Shown here piece by piece: positions 8,792-17,139 of a stretch of 64,000 nucleotides of DNA (position 1 is its first letter; every line of letters begins with the position of its first letter). The DNA is from Rhizohabitans arisaemae (GTDB lineage: Bacteria; Actinomycetota; Actinomycetes; Streptosporangiales; Streptosporangiaceae). The notes beneath the pieces were generated by a model. It searched no databases. It saw only the letters and a program-made list of their open reading frames with translations, and was not told the origin of the DNA. The position numbers and the translations under genes were made by a program. The stretch is from assembly GCF_025996515.1 (NCBI RefSeq), contig NZ_BLRH01000060.1, forward strand, positions 496,001 through 560,000, given 5' to 3'.

Positions 8792-9811
8792 ATGTCACGC
8801 CCGCTCCGCGATCTGCCCAAGGCCCACCTGCACCTGCACTTCACCGGCTCCATGCGCCACTCGACGTTGATCGAGCTCGCCAAGGACCAAGGGCTCCATC
8901 TCCCCGACGCGCTCGCGGAGGACTGGCCGCCACGGCTGCGGGCGACCGACGCCAAGGGCTGGTTCCGATTCCAACGCCTGTACGACATCGGGCGATCGGC
9001 CCTGCGTACCTCCGGCCACGTGCGCAGACTGCTGCGGGAGGCCGCAGAGGACGAGGTGGCGGAGGGATCGGGCTGGCTGGAGATCCAGGTCGACCCGTCG
9101 GGTTACGCCCACCGATTCGGCGGTCTCACGGCCACCCTTGAGCTCTTTCTGGACGCGGCGAGGCTCGCCGCCGAGCAGACCGGGATCGGGATCGGCCTCA
9201 TCGTGGGGGCGAACCGCACCAAACACCCCCTGGAGGCGAAGACGCTCGCCCGGCTCGCCGTCCAGTACCTCGACCACGGGGTGGTCGGGTTCGGCCTCTC
9301 CAACGACGAGCGCCGGGGCCGCGCCCGCGACTTCGACGGCGCCTTCCGCATCGCCCACCGGGCCGGGCTGCTCACCGCGCCGCACGGGGGCGAGCTGGCG
9401 GGCCCGTACAGCATCGAGGAGTGCCTCGACGACCTCCATGCGGACCGGATCGGGCACGGGGTCCGCGTGCACGAGTCCGCCCGGCTGATGCGGCGGCTGG
9501 CCGATCGGGAGATCACCTGCGAGGTGTGCCCGCTGTCCAACGTCGCGCTCGGCGTGTTCGAGCGGCCCGAGGACGTCCCGCTCCGCATGCTCTTCGACGC
9601 CGGCGTCCCCGTCGCGCTCGGCGCCGACGACCCGCTCCTGTTCGGCTCGCGGCTGCTGGACCAGTACGAGCTGGCCCGGAACGTGTACGGCTTCAGCGAC
9701 GCCGAACTCGCCGAACTCGCCAGGATGTCGATCCGCGCCTCGGCCGCGCCGACCGAGCTGCGGCGGGAGCTGCTGGCCGGGGTCGACGCCTGGCTGACCG
9801 GCGGCGCCTAG
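8792..9811 (+). CDS. Adenosine deaminase family protein
   Basis: The product is 339 residues. All metal and catalytic positions of the family are visible: the HLHLHF motif at residues 12-17, PHGGE (zinc histidine and catalytic glutamate), IGHGVRVHES, and GADDPLLFG with the paired aspartates. The family hydrolyses adenosine, deoxyadenosine or related 6-aminopurine compounds. The usual G-x-x-L-x-G-x-E segment reads GFGLSNDERRG here, which sets it apart from classical Add enzymes, so the true substrate could be another purine derivative. It is convergent with the following ATPase gene (130 bases apart). Confidence 0.85.
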   Translation: MSRPLRDLPKAHLHLHFTGSMRHSTLIELAKDQGLHLPDALAEDWPPRLRATDAKGWFRFQRLYDIGRSALRTSGHVRRLLREAAEDEVAEGSGWLEIQVDPSGYAHRFGGLTATLELFLDAARLAAEQTGIGIGLIVGANRTKHPLEAKTLARLAVQYLDHGVVGFGLSNDERRGRARDFDGAFRIAHRAGLLTAPHGGELAGPYSIEECLDDLHADRIGHGVRVHESARLMRRLADREITCEVCPLSNVALGVFERPEDVPLRMLFDAGVPVALGADDPLLFGSRLLDQYELARNVYGFSDAELAELARMSIRASAAPTELRRELLAGVDAWLTGGA

Positions 9812-9940
9812 GCCGTACCGCCTCATCCGGCGGTCAAGACCGGGATCCGTTACGGCTGCCGCGGCGCAGAACCACGCCCCAGGCCGTACCGGCCACCGTC
9901 ACCCCGCCCCGTCGGCGGACGTGCGACCGGGGAGGGAGGT

Positions 9941-12016
9941 TCACTCGATCGCGAACGTGATGGCCTCGTCCAGGTTCATCGCCTGGCCCTCCTCGAAGCA
10001 GTCCTGGTAGCGCTCCTCCCCCATGATCGCCAGGCATTCCTTCACGCACTGCTCGTGCTCGGCGCCGAAGGAGGCGGAGCCCATCAGGGGCAGGCCGAAG
10101 CTCCGCCAGTTCGCCTGGGCCGCGCCGAGCAGCGTGGCGGCACGCCGTACGTCCAGCTGGTCGCAAGCGATCAAGGCGAGAAGTTCGAGGTTGAGGCAGA
10201 CGCCGAGAACGTCGTGGAAGCGCTGTTTGATGCGGAGCGAGGCCCGGGTGCTCTCCGCCGCGTCGACCAGGCTCCGGGTGGCGCGCTGGGCTCGGGCCCT
10301 GGCGTAGTAGGCATACGACCTGAGCCAGAGCTCGCCGCGCTGCTCGCAGGTGAGGATGCAGTCCTCCAGCACGGACATGGCCTGCTCGGCCTCGCCGAGG
10401 GCGGTCAGGGTGAGCGCGAGCTCCACGGTGGCCGGGAGCAGGCACGGGTTGAGATCCTGGTCGACGCTGCTGGAGGCGATCGTGGCGCCGAGGTTGCTCA
10501 GCGCGTCGTACAGCTCGCCGTTGAGGAACGCCGCGGTCCCCATCATCTTCCGGGCGAACAGCACCGACCGGAAGTCGCCGATCCGGCCCGCGGTGCGGCT
10601 GCACTCCTGGGCGATCCGCAGCGCGGTCTCGATGTCGCCCTGGCCGCTGACGACGTAGGAGTAGACCCAGAGCGCGCGGCAGCGCGGCACGCTCGGCTCG
10701 GGCGAGGCTTCAAGCGCCCGTTCCAGATACCGGCGCCCGACCCGGGACCATCCGCATCCCACCCAGAGGAACCAGAGCGAGGAGACCAGGTCCAGCCCGA
10801 CCAGCACCTCACCCGGGTTGTCGAGGCAGTACTCCAGCGCGGTCTGGATATTGGCGTGTTCCTGCTGGATCCGGACATACCAGTACAGCTGGCCGCGCCC
10901 CGACCACGCCTGGTCTCCGCGCACGGCGAGGCGGAGGTAGTAGTCGCGGTGGCGCCGCTGCAGCGTCTCGGTCTCCTCCAGCCGCTTCAGCCACTCGGCG
11001 CCGTAGACGCGGACCGTCTCCAGGAGCCGGTATCGGATCCCGAGCGGGCCCTGCACCGGGATGAGGATGGACTTCTCCACCAGGCCCTGGACGGCGGGGA
11101 GGATCTGATCGCCCGGGAGCCGGTCGTCCGAGCAGATCTGCTCAAGGGCGGCGAGACCGCAATCCCCCGAGAAGACCGACATCCGCGCCCAGAGCAGCTT
11201 CTCCTGCGGTTCGCACAGTTCATGGCTGGAGCCGATCGCGGCGCGCAGCGTCCGATGCCGGTCCGTGCCGCGCCGGCTGCCCGTGAGCAGGTCGAGCCGG
11301 TCCTCCCCGATGCGGGCGAGGATCTCCCGCAGCGAGAGCGTCCGCAGCTGGACGGCGGCGAGTTCGATGGCGAGCGGGATCCCGTCCAGCCGATGGCACA
11401 GGTCGGCGACGAGGGGAGCGGTCTCCTCGTTCACGGTGAAGTCGCGGGCGGCGACCCGGGCCCGCTGCTCGAAGAGTTCCCCCGCCTCCGAGCGGAGCAC
11501 CTGCTCTGCCGACGGATCCTCCGCCGGGGGAAGCGAGAGCGGCGGGAGCAGGTAGGAGAGTTCGCCGGGGACGTCCAGGAGCCTGCGTCCGGTGGCCAGC
11601 ACACTCACCCCGGAGGTGCTCCGCAGCAGCTCGTCGACGAGCTCGGCGCAGGCGTCGGACATGACCTCGCAGCTGTCCAGGACGATGAGGAGCGTCCTGC
11701 CCTCAAGGAACTCGACGAGGCTGGTCATCTCGGAGCGCGCCGACTGGTCCCGCATCTTGAGGGCCGCGGCCACCATGTGCACGAGCAGGTCCTCATGCCG
11801 GAGCCGGGAGGCGTCCACATGCCAGATCCCGTCCGGGAACCGCTCCCGCAGCCGGTCGGCGGCCTCGACGGCGACCCGGGACTTCCCGGCGCCGCCGATG
11901 CCGGTCACCGTCACCAGGCGGGAGACCTCCAGCAGCTGCGCGATCGCCTTGAGCTCTCGTCCTCGCCCGACGAAACCGGTTCGCTGAACCGGCAGGTTGC
12001 CGTCGGCTCCGCCCAC
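9941..12016 (-). CDS. AfsR-like NB-ARC ATPase with TPR-like C-terminal half, no DNA-binding domain
   Basis: The product is 691 residues, with a GTG start at 12016 after GGGGGAG. An NB-ARC/STAND ATPase module occupies about residues 10-330: FVGRGREL, the Walker A TGIGGAGKSRVA, the Walker B LLIVLDSCE, and CHRLDGIPLAIELAA, the GLPLA-type motif. A helical repeat region (about 350-660) ends in EEGQAMNLDEAITFAIE. Homologues of this layout normally carry a SARP/BTAD domain at the N terminus or a LuxR-type helix-turn-helix right after the LDEAI phrase. Both are absent, and no frame downstream of the stop encodes a helix-turn-helix. It may act as a signalling switch or partner, not as a direct DNA binder. 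Confidence 0.85.
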   Translation of the reverse strand: MGGADGNLPVQRTGFVGRGRELKAIAQLLEVSRLVTVTGIGGAGKSRVAVEAADRLRERFPDGIWHVDASRLRHEDLLVHMVAAALKMRDQSARSEMTSLVEFLEGRTLLIVLDSCEVMSDACAELVDELLRSTSGVSVLATGRRLLDVPGELSYLLPPLSLPPAEDPSAEQVLRSEAGELFEQRARVAARDFTVNEETAPLVADLCHRLDGIPLAIELAAVQLRTLSLREILARIGEDRLDLLTGSRRGTDRHRTLRAAIGSSHELCEPQEKLLWARMSVFSGDCGLAALEQICSDDRLPGDQILPAVQGLVEKSILIPVQGPLGIRYRLLETVRVYGAEWLKRLEETETLQRRHRDYYLRLAVRGDQAWSGRGQLYWYVRIQQEHANIQTALEYCLDNPGEVLVGLDLVSSLWFLWVGCGWSRVGRRYLERALEASPEPSVPRCRALWVYSYVVSGQGDIETALRIAQECSRTAGRIGDFRSVLFARKMMGTAAFLNGELYDALSNLGATIASSSVDQDLNPCLLPATVELALTLTALGEAEQAMSVLEDCILTCEQRGELWLRSYAYYARARAQRATRSLVDAAESTRASLRIKQRFHDVLGVCLNLELLALIACDQLDVRRAATLLGAAQANWRSFGLPLMGSASFGAEHEQCVKECLAIMGEERYQDCFEEGQAMNLDEAITFAIE

Positions 12017-12170
12017 GAGCGTGCTCCCCCCTGGATCGGCCTGACCGCTATCTCTCCGTGAGGCTCTCTTTACGCATGTTATACGTGGGCGAAATGCCGT
12101 ACGGAGCGAATGGATCAGGCCGGAACCGGGGCTTGTCTAACGTCATTTCCGACTAGTCAGAAATTTCCCG

Positions 12171-12902
12171 CTATTTGGGCACGCGGGCGACACAGAATAC
12201 GGTCTGCCCGAACGGGGGACGGAACAGCTTTTCGAGGAAACGCGTGGTCGGTACGACCGTACGGTCGTAGATCTTGACCAGACGCGGGTCCGGGTAGCCG
12301 ACGCCGCCCTTGCGCACCGCGAGCCACCAGGCGATGCCGCCGAGGAAGTTGATCGGCTTGAGGATCTGCGGGCGGAGGCCGGCGCCCACCACGGTGGCCC
12401 GCAGCGTCTTCGGCGTGTACCGCGTAACATGACCGACTTTTCGGTCGAAATCCCCATAAAGCTGCATATAGCCGGGAACCCAGATGACGATACGGCCGCC
12501 GGGCTTGGTCACCGCGGCGAGCGATTTCAACGCCGCCACATCGTCCTCGATGTGTTCGAGCACATTCATCATGACCACGGTGTCCACCGGGTCGTGGAGC
12601 GGAATGTCGGTCGGCAGGCCGAACTGCAGCACGTCGACGTCGTCCCGGTCGGCGAAACGGGACCGGAGCTGCTCCACGCAGTACGGGTCGAAGTCGCTGA
12701 CCACCAGCCGGTCCAGCCGGGGCAGGAACTGCTCGGCGAAGTGGCCGAGCCCCGAACCGATCTCCAGCAACGATCGCCCGACGTGCGGTGCGACCATGTC
12801 GAATTCGTATTGCCTGTAGTTCTTGGCCTCATCCCCGCCGAGGTGGTTCTCAAGGGCGCCGTCACCGGCGGCCGGTTGCACTACGCGGTCATAACCTGAC
12901 AT
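12171..12902 (-). CDS. Class I SAM-dependent methyltransferase
   Basis: The product is 243 residues. SAM-binding motif I is SLLEIGSGLGHFAEQFLP (about residues 43-60), motif II is LVVSDFDPYCVEQL, and the later motif VVMMNVLEHIEDDVAALKSL precedes the KPGGRIVIWVP strand. It resembles the methyltransferases that act on small molecules or lipid-linked sugars. The substrate is unknown, and neighbours give no clear hint. Confidence 0.8.
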   Translation of the reverse strand: MSGYDRVVQPAAGDGALENHLGGDEAKNYRQYEFDMVAPHVGRSLLEIGSGLGHFAEQFLPRLDRLVVSDFDPYCVEQLRSRFADRDDVDVLQFGLPTDIPLHDPVDTVVMMNVLEHIEDDVAALKSLAAVTKPGGRIVIWVPGYMQLYGDFDRKVGHVTRYTPKTLRATVVGAGLRPQILKPINFLGGIAWWLAVRKGGVGYPDPRLVKIYDRTVVPTTRFLEKLFRPPFGQTVFCVARVPK

Positions 12903-13026
12903 GCATTCTGCCCAGACGGTTGATTAGAGCGACACATCGCCGCCTCTCCTACCCTGCTCACCCGATTATGCGCAGGGCATCTTGACCGCGGAGATTCTAA
13001 TCAACGCGGCCGACCGACGCGCCGGT

Positions 13027-13746
13027 TCACGACCGGGAGTGGCGTGGAGCGCCGGTACGCCTGCGCCATCCACGACCCGTGACGTGCCAGAGCGGGTCAC
13101 CGTACTTTACCCTGATCAACCGCTCCTGCCAGTTGTGTTCGGCGTCGTCGGGGTGCCGGGGGTACGCCCCGCCGTAGTGCGCGTGCACCACGGTCATGAG
13201 TGATTCGCGAATCACGTCGGCGTCCACCGACAGCCCCGGCCGGGCCACCGACGTCAGGGGATCACGGTCCACCAGCGGGGAGAGATACCGTCCGAGCAGC
13301 CACGACGGGGTGGTCACCTGCACCGTGGCGTGCTCAAGCACCGCCCCGCGGGTCCGGATCGCCGAGGTCGACGCGAACCTGTGCCCGTCGATGAGCAGGT
13401 CGCTGGTGATGACGGCCCCGAGCCACGCCACCGCGTCGGCGAGCATCGGCGCCAAGGAGGGGAACCCGGTGCGGCCGCGCGGCGTCGTCAGGCTGACGTG
13501 CAGACTGCCCGGACCGCTGTAGTACGGTTCTCCGCCGCCCGCCCGGCGGACCACGGGCAGGCCGTCCCGGGCGCAGGCGACCAGGTCGACGGCCCGGGTG
13601 AGGCGGTGGAACCTGCCCACCATCAGGCAGGGGGAGCTCTGCCAGATCCGGATCACCGGCGTGGACGAGGCCGAGCGCGCGAGCGCCTCATCCAGCGCGA
13701 GATTGCGAACCGGATCCAGGGTGTTGTCCACCAGTACATCGATCAT
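13027..13746 (-). CDS. Lipoate/octanoate-protein ligase (LplA/LipM) family protein, probably divergent
   Basis: The product is 239 residues. It has the biotin/lipoate protein ligase fold signatures: DPVRNLALDEALAR near the N terminus, the VVRRAGGGEPYYSGPGSLHV loop, and LIDGHRFASTSAIRTRGAVL followed by HATVQV. In active lipoate ligases and octanoyltransferases the second region contains an invariant lysine (pattern DGRKISGSA). Here an arginine stands at that position. The enzyme may therefore be inactive, or use a different chemistry. It follows an IclR-type regulator gene by 64 bases on the same strand and was probably co-transcribed with it. Confidence 0.7.
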   Translation of the reverse strand: MIDVLVDNTLDPVRNLALDEALARSASSTPVIRIWQSSPCLMVGRFHRLTRAVDLVACARDGLPVVRRAGGGEPYYSGPGSLHVSLTTPRGRTGFPSLAPMLADAVAWLGAVITSDLLIDGHRFASTSAIRTRGAVLEHATVQVTTPSWLLGRYLSPLVDRDPLTSVARPGLSVDADVIRESLMTVVHAHYGGAYPRHPDDAEHNWQERLIRVKYGDPLWHVTGRGWRRRTGAPRHSRS

Positions 13747-13810
13747 GCGGCGTAGCCCTCCTGGATTCGCAGGATGGGGTGCATTGCATAGGGCTGCAAG
13801 TGCAGCCTTT

Positions 13811-14569
13811 TCACATGGTGATATGAATCGTCCGGCTTAGCCGCTCCGCGGCGACCTGCAGCCGCCGCGGGAGCGATTCGGCCCGGCCCAGCCGACTCGG
13901 TTTGGTGGAGACCGCGAGAGCCCCGACGACCTTCCCGTCGCCGACCGGCACGGCCGCGCACGCGGTCCCGAGGGCGTACTCCTCGTTGTCGTAGACGACG
14001 GTCCCGGGACCGTCGTCCAGACGCCGGAGCAGGTCACGCACCTCGGTGATCGTGTTCGGGGTGAGATCGAAGAGCGGGTGCCGGAAAAGGTAGTCACGAC
14101 GTTCGTCCGTACCGAGCTGGCGGAGCACGCACTTGCCCAGGGCCGTGGCGTGCCCGGAGTCCTCGACCCCGACCCACAGGTCGACCCGCGGGGCGCGAGG
14201 TCCGTCGGCGACGTCGACGACCCGGATCTCACCGTCGAGGTAGAGCGAGAGGTAGACGGCCATGCCGAGTTCGTCCCGGAGCCCGCTCAGCACCGGATGA
14301 ACCCGCGAGAGCAGGGCCTGGGTCCGGCTCTGCCCGTGCAGCGTGTCGACCCGCTCACCGATTACGTAGCATCCTTCATCGGTTTTCCGGAGATATCCCT
14401 CATGCAGAAGCGTGCGGAGAAGGTGGTACGTGGTGGCCAGCGGCAAGCCGGCCTGACGCGCGAGCAGTTTCGCGGGCGCGCCGCTCTCATGGCCGGCCAC
14501 CGCCTCCAGCAAGCGCAACGCACGCTGCACCGAGGAGATCAGGGTCGGCTTGGACTCCCCCTCCATCAC
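13811..14569 (-). CDS. IclR family transcriptional regulator
   Basis: The product is 252 residues, started at GTG 14569 (an ATG follows immediately). An N-terminal winged helix-turn-helix (SSVQRALRLLEAVAGH, then LPLATTYHLLRTLLHEGYL) is followed by an effector-binding domain. That domain contains LGMAVYLSLYLDGEIRVVD, GHATALGKCVLRQL and GTACAAVPVGDGKVVGALAV, all typical of IclR. The likely target is its own operon with the lipoate-ligase-like gene, and possibly the divergent lipoprotein gene at 14715. The effector is unknown. Confidence 0.88.
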   Translation of the reverse strand: MMEGESKPTLISSVQRALRLLEAVAGHESGAPAKLLARQAGLPLATTYHLLRTLLHEGYLRKTDEGCYVIGERVDTLHGQSRTQALLSRVHPVLSGLRDELGMAVYLSLYLDGEIRVVDVADGPRAPRVDLWVGVEDSGHATALGKCVLRQLGTDERRDYLFRHPLFDLTPNTITEVRDLLRRLDDGPGTVVYDNEEYALGTACAAVPVGDGKVVGALAVSTKPSRLGRAESLPRRLQVAAERLSRTIHITM

Positions 14570-14714
14570 GATCAGTGCACCGCGTCGAACGTTCCACGGT
14601 CAAGCGGAATCGCGCAATTGCTCACACCGGCGGGTCGCCGACCGTGTGTCAAGCCCCATGTGCGGCCCGGCCGTCTAGCCTGATCACAAGGATTCAGCGC
14701 ATTCGGGGGGATGC

Positions 14715-15245
14715 ATGTTCACAAAACTAGGCGTCGGCCTGATCGTCTCATTTGGCCTGATGGCCACGGCGTGCAGCGGGGCGAGCACCACACGCGCCGT
14801 CGCCGAGCGACCGCCGGGCGCCGCCCCGGCCGCCGCCGCGGCCTTGCGGTTCACCGCCGAGACCGTCGCCGGGGAGGACTTCGACGGGGAGAGCCTGGCC
14901 GGCAAGCACGTGGTCTTCTGGTTCTGGTCCCCCTACTGCGCCTCCTGCGCGGCCGAAGCCCCGGCGGTCCGCTCCGCGATCGCCCGGTACGCCCCGCGGG
15001 GCGTCACGTTCGTCGGCGTCGGCGGACGCGACGACAGGGAGTCGATGGCGGGCTTCGTCAAGCGCACCGACACCGCAGACGTGACGCACATCGCCGACGA
15101 ACAGGGCGAGGTCCGGCAGCGGCTCGGCGTGGCAGGGGACTCGACCTTTGTCTTCGTGAAACCCGACGGGAGCCTCACCCGGGTGTCCGGGCCACTCGTC
15201 ATCACCACGCTCGCGGCACACGTCGACAAGCTGCTCAAACAGTGA
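14715..15245 (+). CDS. Thioredoxin-like (TlpA/DsbE-type) lipoprotein
   Basis: The product is 176 residues. A lipoprotein signal has lipobox ATAC with the lipidated cysteine near residue 20. The domain that follows has VFWFWSPYCASCAAEAPAVR, i.e. the redox pair C-A-S-C in a thioredoxin fold, then GVTFVGVGGRDDRESM and STFVFVKPDGSL with a late cis-proline-like region (GPLV). This matches secreted thiol-disulfide oxidoreductases such as mycobacterial MPT53/DsbE, which act on disulfides outside the membrane. It ends at a very strong terminator. Confidence 0.85.
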   Translation: MFTKLGVGLIVSFGLMATACSGASTTRAVAERPPGAAPAAAAALRFTAETVAGEDFDGESLAGKHVVFWFWSPYCASCAAEAPAVRSAIARYAPRGVTFVGVGGRDDRESMAGFVKRTDTADVTHIADEQGEVRQRLGVAGDSTFVFVKPDGSLTRVSGPLVITTLAAHVDKLLKQ

Positions 15246-15263
15246 TCTGCTGCCGCAGCGCAA

Positions 15264-15307
15264 CCGCCGCCCCGGCCCGGCCGCACCCGGCCGGGCCGGG
15301 GCGGCGG
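15264..15307 (+). terminator. Terminator after the thioredoxin-like lipoprotein
   Basis: A perfect 20-bp stem (15264-15283 with 15288-15307) closes on the four-base loop CACC. It starts 18 bases past the stop codon. Confidence 0.85.
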
Positions 15308-15581
15308 AGCATCGCCTTCCGGGCCTGCCTCCGGGAATCGGGCTTTGCTCCCGGCGCCTCGACGGGTTAGTGTCAGTCCATGCGCATGCGTAACTAAGTC
15401 GGCGTTGATCGGTTCAGCCCGATCCGCCCACCTCAGCCGTCCCGGCCGCCCAGTCTCGTGTTCCACGAGGCGACGCCGCCCGTAGTCCGCCCGTCCACTG
15501 CGGCTGCTGAGTGATTCGTCTGGCATGCATGGTGATCGCAACTCATGCCAAGCCGCACAACGTTTGCGTAAGGAGTCCGTT
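15308..15581. other. Intergenic region upstream of the small ORF
   Basis: No domain-bearing frame is seen. A five-codon frame (MRMRN, 15380-15397) occurs inside the palindrome TGCGCATGCG, but nothing ties it to regulation. The promoter of the candidate small gene at 15582 should lie here. Confidence 0.4.
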
Positions 15582-15821
15582 TTGTTTCCCGTTTCCGAGC
15601 CCGAAGACCACACGGGTGATATCTCTCTGCCCGAGCATCTTGAGCTTCCCCAGGCCGACGACGACGCTCCCGCCCCCGAGGTGGAGCAGCGTCCCGAACG
15701 CCCCAAGATGCGGGCCCAACTCCCCCAGCACCTCAGAAACCGAGGCCAGGACCAGCGACGCTTCCAGCCGCCCCCGGTCCCACCCCGTCAGATGACCCGC
15801 CGGCAGCACCGTCCCAAGTGA
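15582..15821 (+). CDS. Candidate small hypothetical protein (79 aa)
   Basis: The frame starts at TTG 15582, seven bases after a good AAGGAG ribosome site (15570-15575). An upstream ATG at 15525 has no such site. The product is 79 residues, acidic in its first half (EPEDHTGDIS, QADDDAPAPEVEQ) and basic, proline/glutamine/arginine-rich in its second half (MRAQLPQHLRNRG, PPPVPPRQMTRRQHRPK). No domain, signal or membrane segment is visible. A bidirectional hairpin follows immediately. The codon third positions are GC-rich, as in its neighbours. It could be a real small charged protein. Confidence 0.45.
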   Translation: MFPVSEPEDHTGDISLPEHLELPQADDDAPAPEVEQRPERPKMRAQLPQHLRNRGQDQRRFQPPPVPPRQMTRRQHRPK

Positions 15822-15827
15822 CCCGGG

Positions 15828-15866
15828 GCCGTGGGCCCGCTCCGCTCCCACGGGGCGGGCCACGGC
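15828..15866. terminator. Bidirectional terminator hairpin between small ORF and thiolase
   Basis: GCCGTGG (15828-15834) pairs with CCACGGC (15860-15866), continued inside by CCCGC (15836-15840) with GCGGG (15855-15859). It lies between convergent coding regions. Confidence 0.6.
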
Positions 15867-15923
15867 GTGCGGTACGGGCTCCGGCGAGAAGATCACGCCG
15901 CGAACGCCGTACCGGATCCGGGG

Positions 15924-17072
15924 TCAGAGGCGTTCGATGACGGTGACGTTGGCCTGGCCGCCGCCTTCGCACATGGTCTGCAGGCCGTAGCGTCCGCCGG
16001 TGCGCTCCAGTTCGTGCAGGAGCTTGGTCATCAGGATCGCGCCGGTGGCGCCGAGCGGATGGCCGAGGGCGAGTGCGCCGCCGTTGGGGTTGACCTTGGC
16101 CGGATCGGCGCCGAGCTCCCGGAGCCAGGCCATCGGCACCGGGGAGAACGCCTCGTTGATCTCGACGACGTCGATGTCGTCGATGCTCAGCCCCGCCTTG
16201 CGCAGCGCCTTGCGGGTCGCCGGGATCGGCGCGGTCAGCATGTACACCGGGTCGTCGCCGACCAGGCTGAGCGTGACGATCCTCGCCCGCGGGGTGAGGC
16301 CGTGCTCGGCCACCGCGGCCTCGGAGGCGATGAGCAGGGCGCCCGCGCCGTCGGAGATCTGGGAGGCGGTCGCCGCCGTGATCTTCCCTTCCTCGCGGAG
16401 GGTCTTCAGCTCGGCCATCTTCGCCGGGGTCGTCTCCGGTCGGGGGCCTTCGTCGTGGACGACGCCCGCCAGCGGTTCGATCTGGTCGGCGAAACGGCCT
16501 TCGGCGATCGCCCGTGCGGCCCGCCGGTGGCTCTCGTAGGCGTACTCCTCCAGCTCGGCCCGGCTGAAGCCCCACTTCTCGCACATGAGCTCGGCCCCGC
16601 GGAACTGGGAGATCTCCTGGGTGCCGTACCGCTCGACCCATTTCTCGCCCAAGGGGAAGGGCATCCCCTTCTCCAGCGCCACGGTGACCGCCGAAGCGAG
16701 CGGCACGATGCTCATCGACTCGACCCCGGAGGCGACCACCAGGTCCTGGGTGCCGGACAACACCCCTTGAGCTGCGAAATGTACGGCCTGCTGGGATGAG
16801 CCGCATTGGCGGTCGATCGTCACCCCGGCCACGCTCTCCGGCAACCCCGCGGAAAGCCAGGCGTTCCTGGCGATGTCCATGCTTTGCGGGCCGAACTGCA
16901 TGACACAACCCATGATCACATCGTCCACCGCGGCGGGATCGACCCCGGTCCGATCGATCAACGCCCGCAGCACGTGGGCGGCGAGATCGGTGGGGTGGAC
17001 CGCGGAAAGCCCGCCCTTCTTCCTGCCGACCGGGCTTCGAACCGCTCCGACGATGTACGCCTCTGCCACCAC
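15924..17072 (-). CDS. Acetyl-CoA acyltransferase (thiolase)
   Basis: The product is 382 residues. The nucleophilic cysteine is Cys90 in TIDRQCGSSQQAVHFAAQ. The C-terminal catalytic pair is His338 in GHPLGATGAILM and Cys368 in TMCEGGGQA. This is a degradative- or steroid-type thiolase (FadA/FadA5 group), which cleaves 3-ketoacyl-CoA with CoA or runs the reverse condensation. No other beta-oxidation gene is adjacent, so the substrate chain cannot be inferred from context. The start is GTG 17072. Confidence 0.9.
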   Translation of the reverse strand: MVAEAYIVGAVRSPVGRKKGGLSAVHPTDLAAHVLRALIDRTGVDPAAVDDVIMGCVMQFGPQSMDIARNAWLSAGLPESVAGVTIDRQCGSSQQAVHFAAQGVLSGTQDLVVASGVESMSIVPLASAVTVALEKGMPFPLGEKWVERYGTQEISQFRGAELMCEKWGFSRAELEEYAYESHRRAARAIAEGRFADQIEPLAGVVHDEGPRPETTPAKMAELKTLREEGKITAATASQISDGAGALLIASEAAVAEHGLTPRARIVTLSLVGDDPVYMLTAPIPATRKALRKAGLSIDDIDVVEINEAFSPVPMAWLRELGADPAKVNPNGGALALGHPLGATGAILMTKLLHELERTGGRYGLQTMCEGGGQANVTVIERL

Positions 17073-17139
17073 GCCTCCAGAGCCTGGGAGGAAAACCGAA
17101 CGCTATTCGGTCAGGCTACACCCGCCCCAAATCGCGGGA

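Noticed and set aside
9812-9940. Search for a LuxR helix-turn-helix in other frames after the NB-ARC gene
   Set aside because: All three minus frames give arginine/glycine-rich or stop-interrupted sequence, so no frameshifted domain is present.
10055-12061. Long open frame on the plus strand opposite the NB-ARC ATPase gene
   Set aside because: It mirrors a strong minus-strand gene, has no domain, is rich in Arg/Gly/Gln/Pro, and arises from high-GC codon bias.
15380-15397. Five-codon leader peptide frame MRMRN
   Set aside because: It has no ribosome site and no attenuator; it probably arises by chance from a TGCGCATGCG palindrome.
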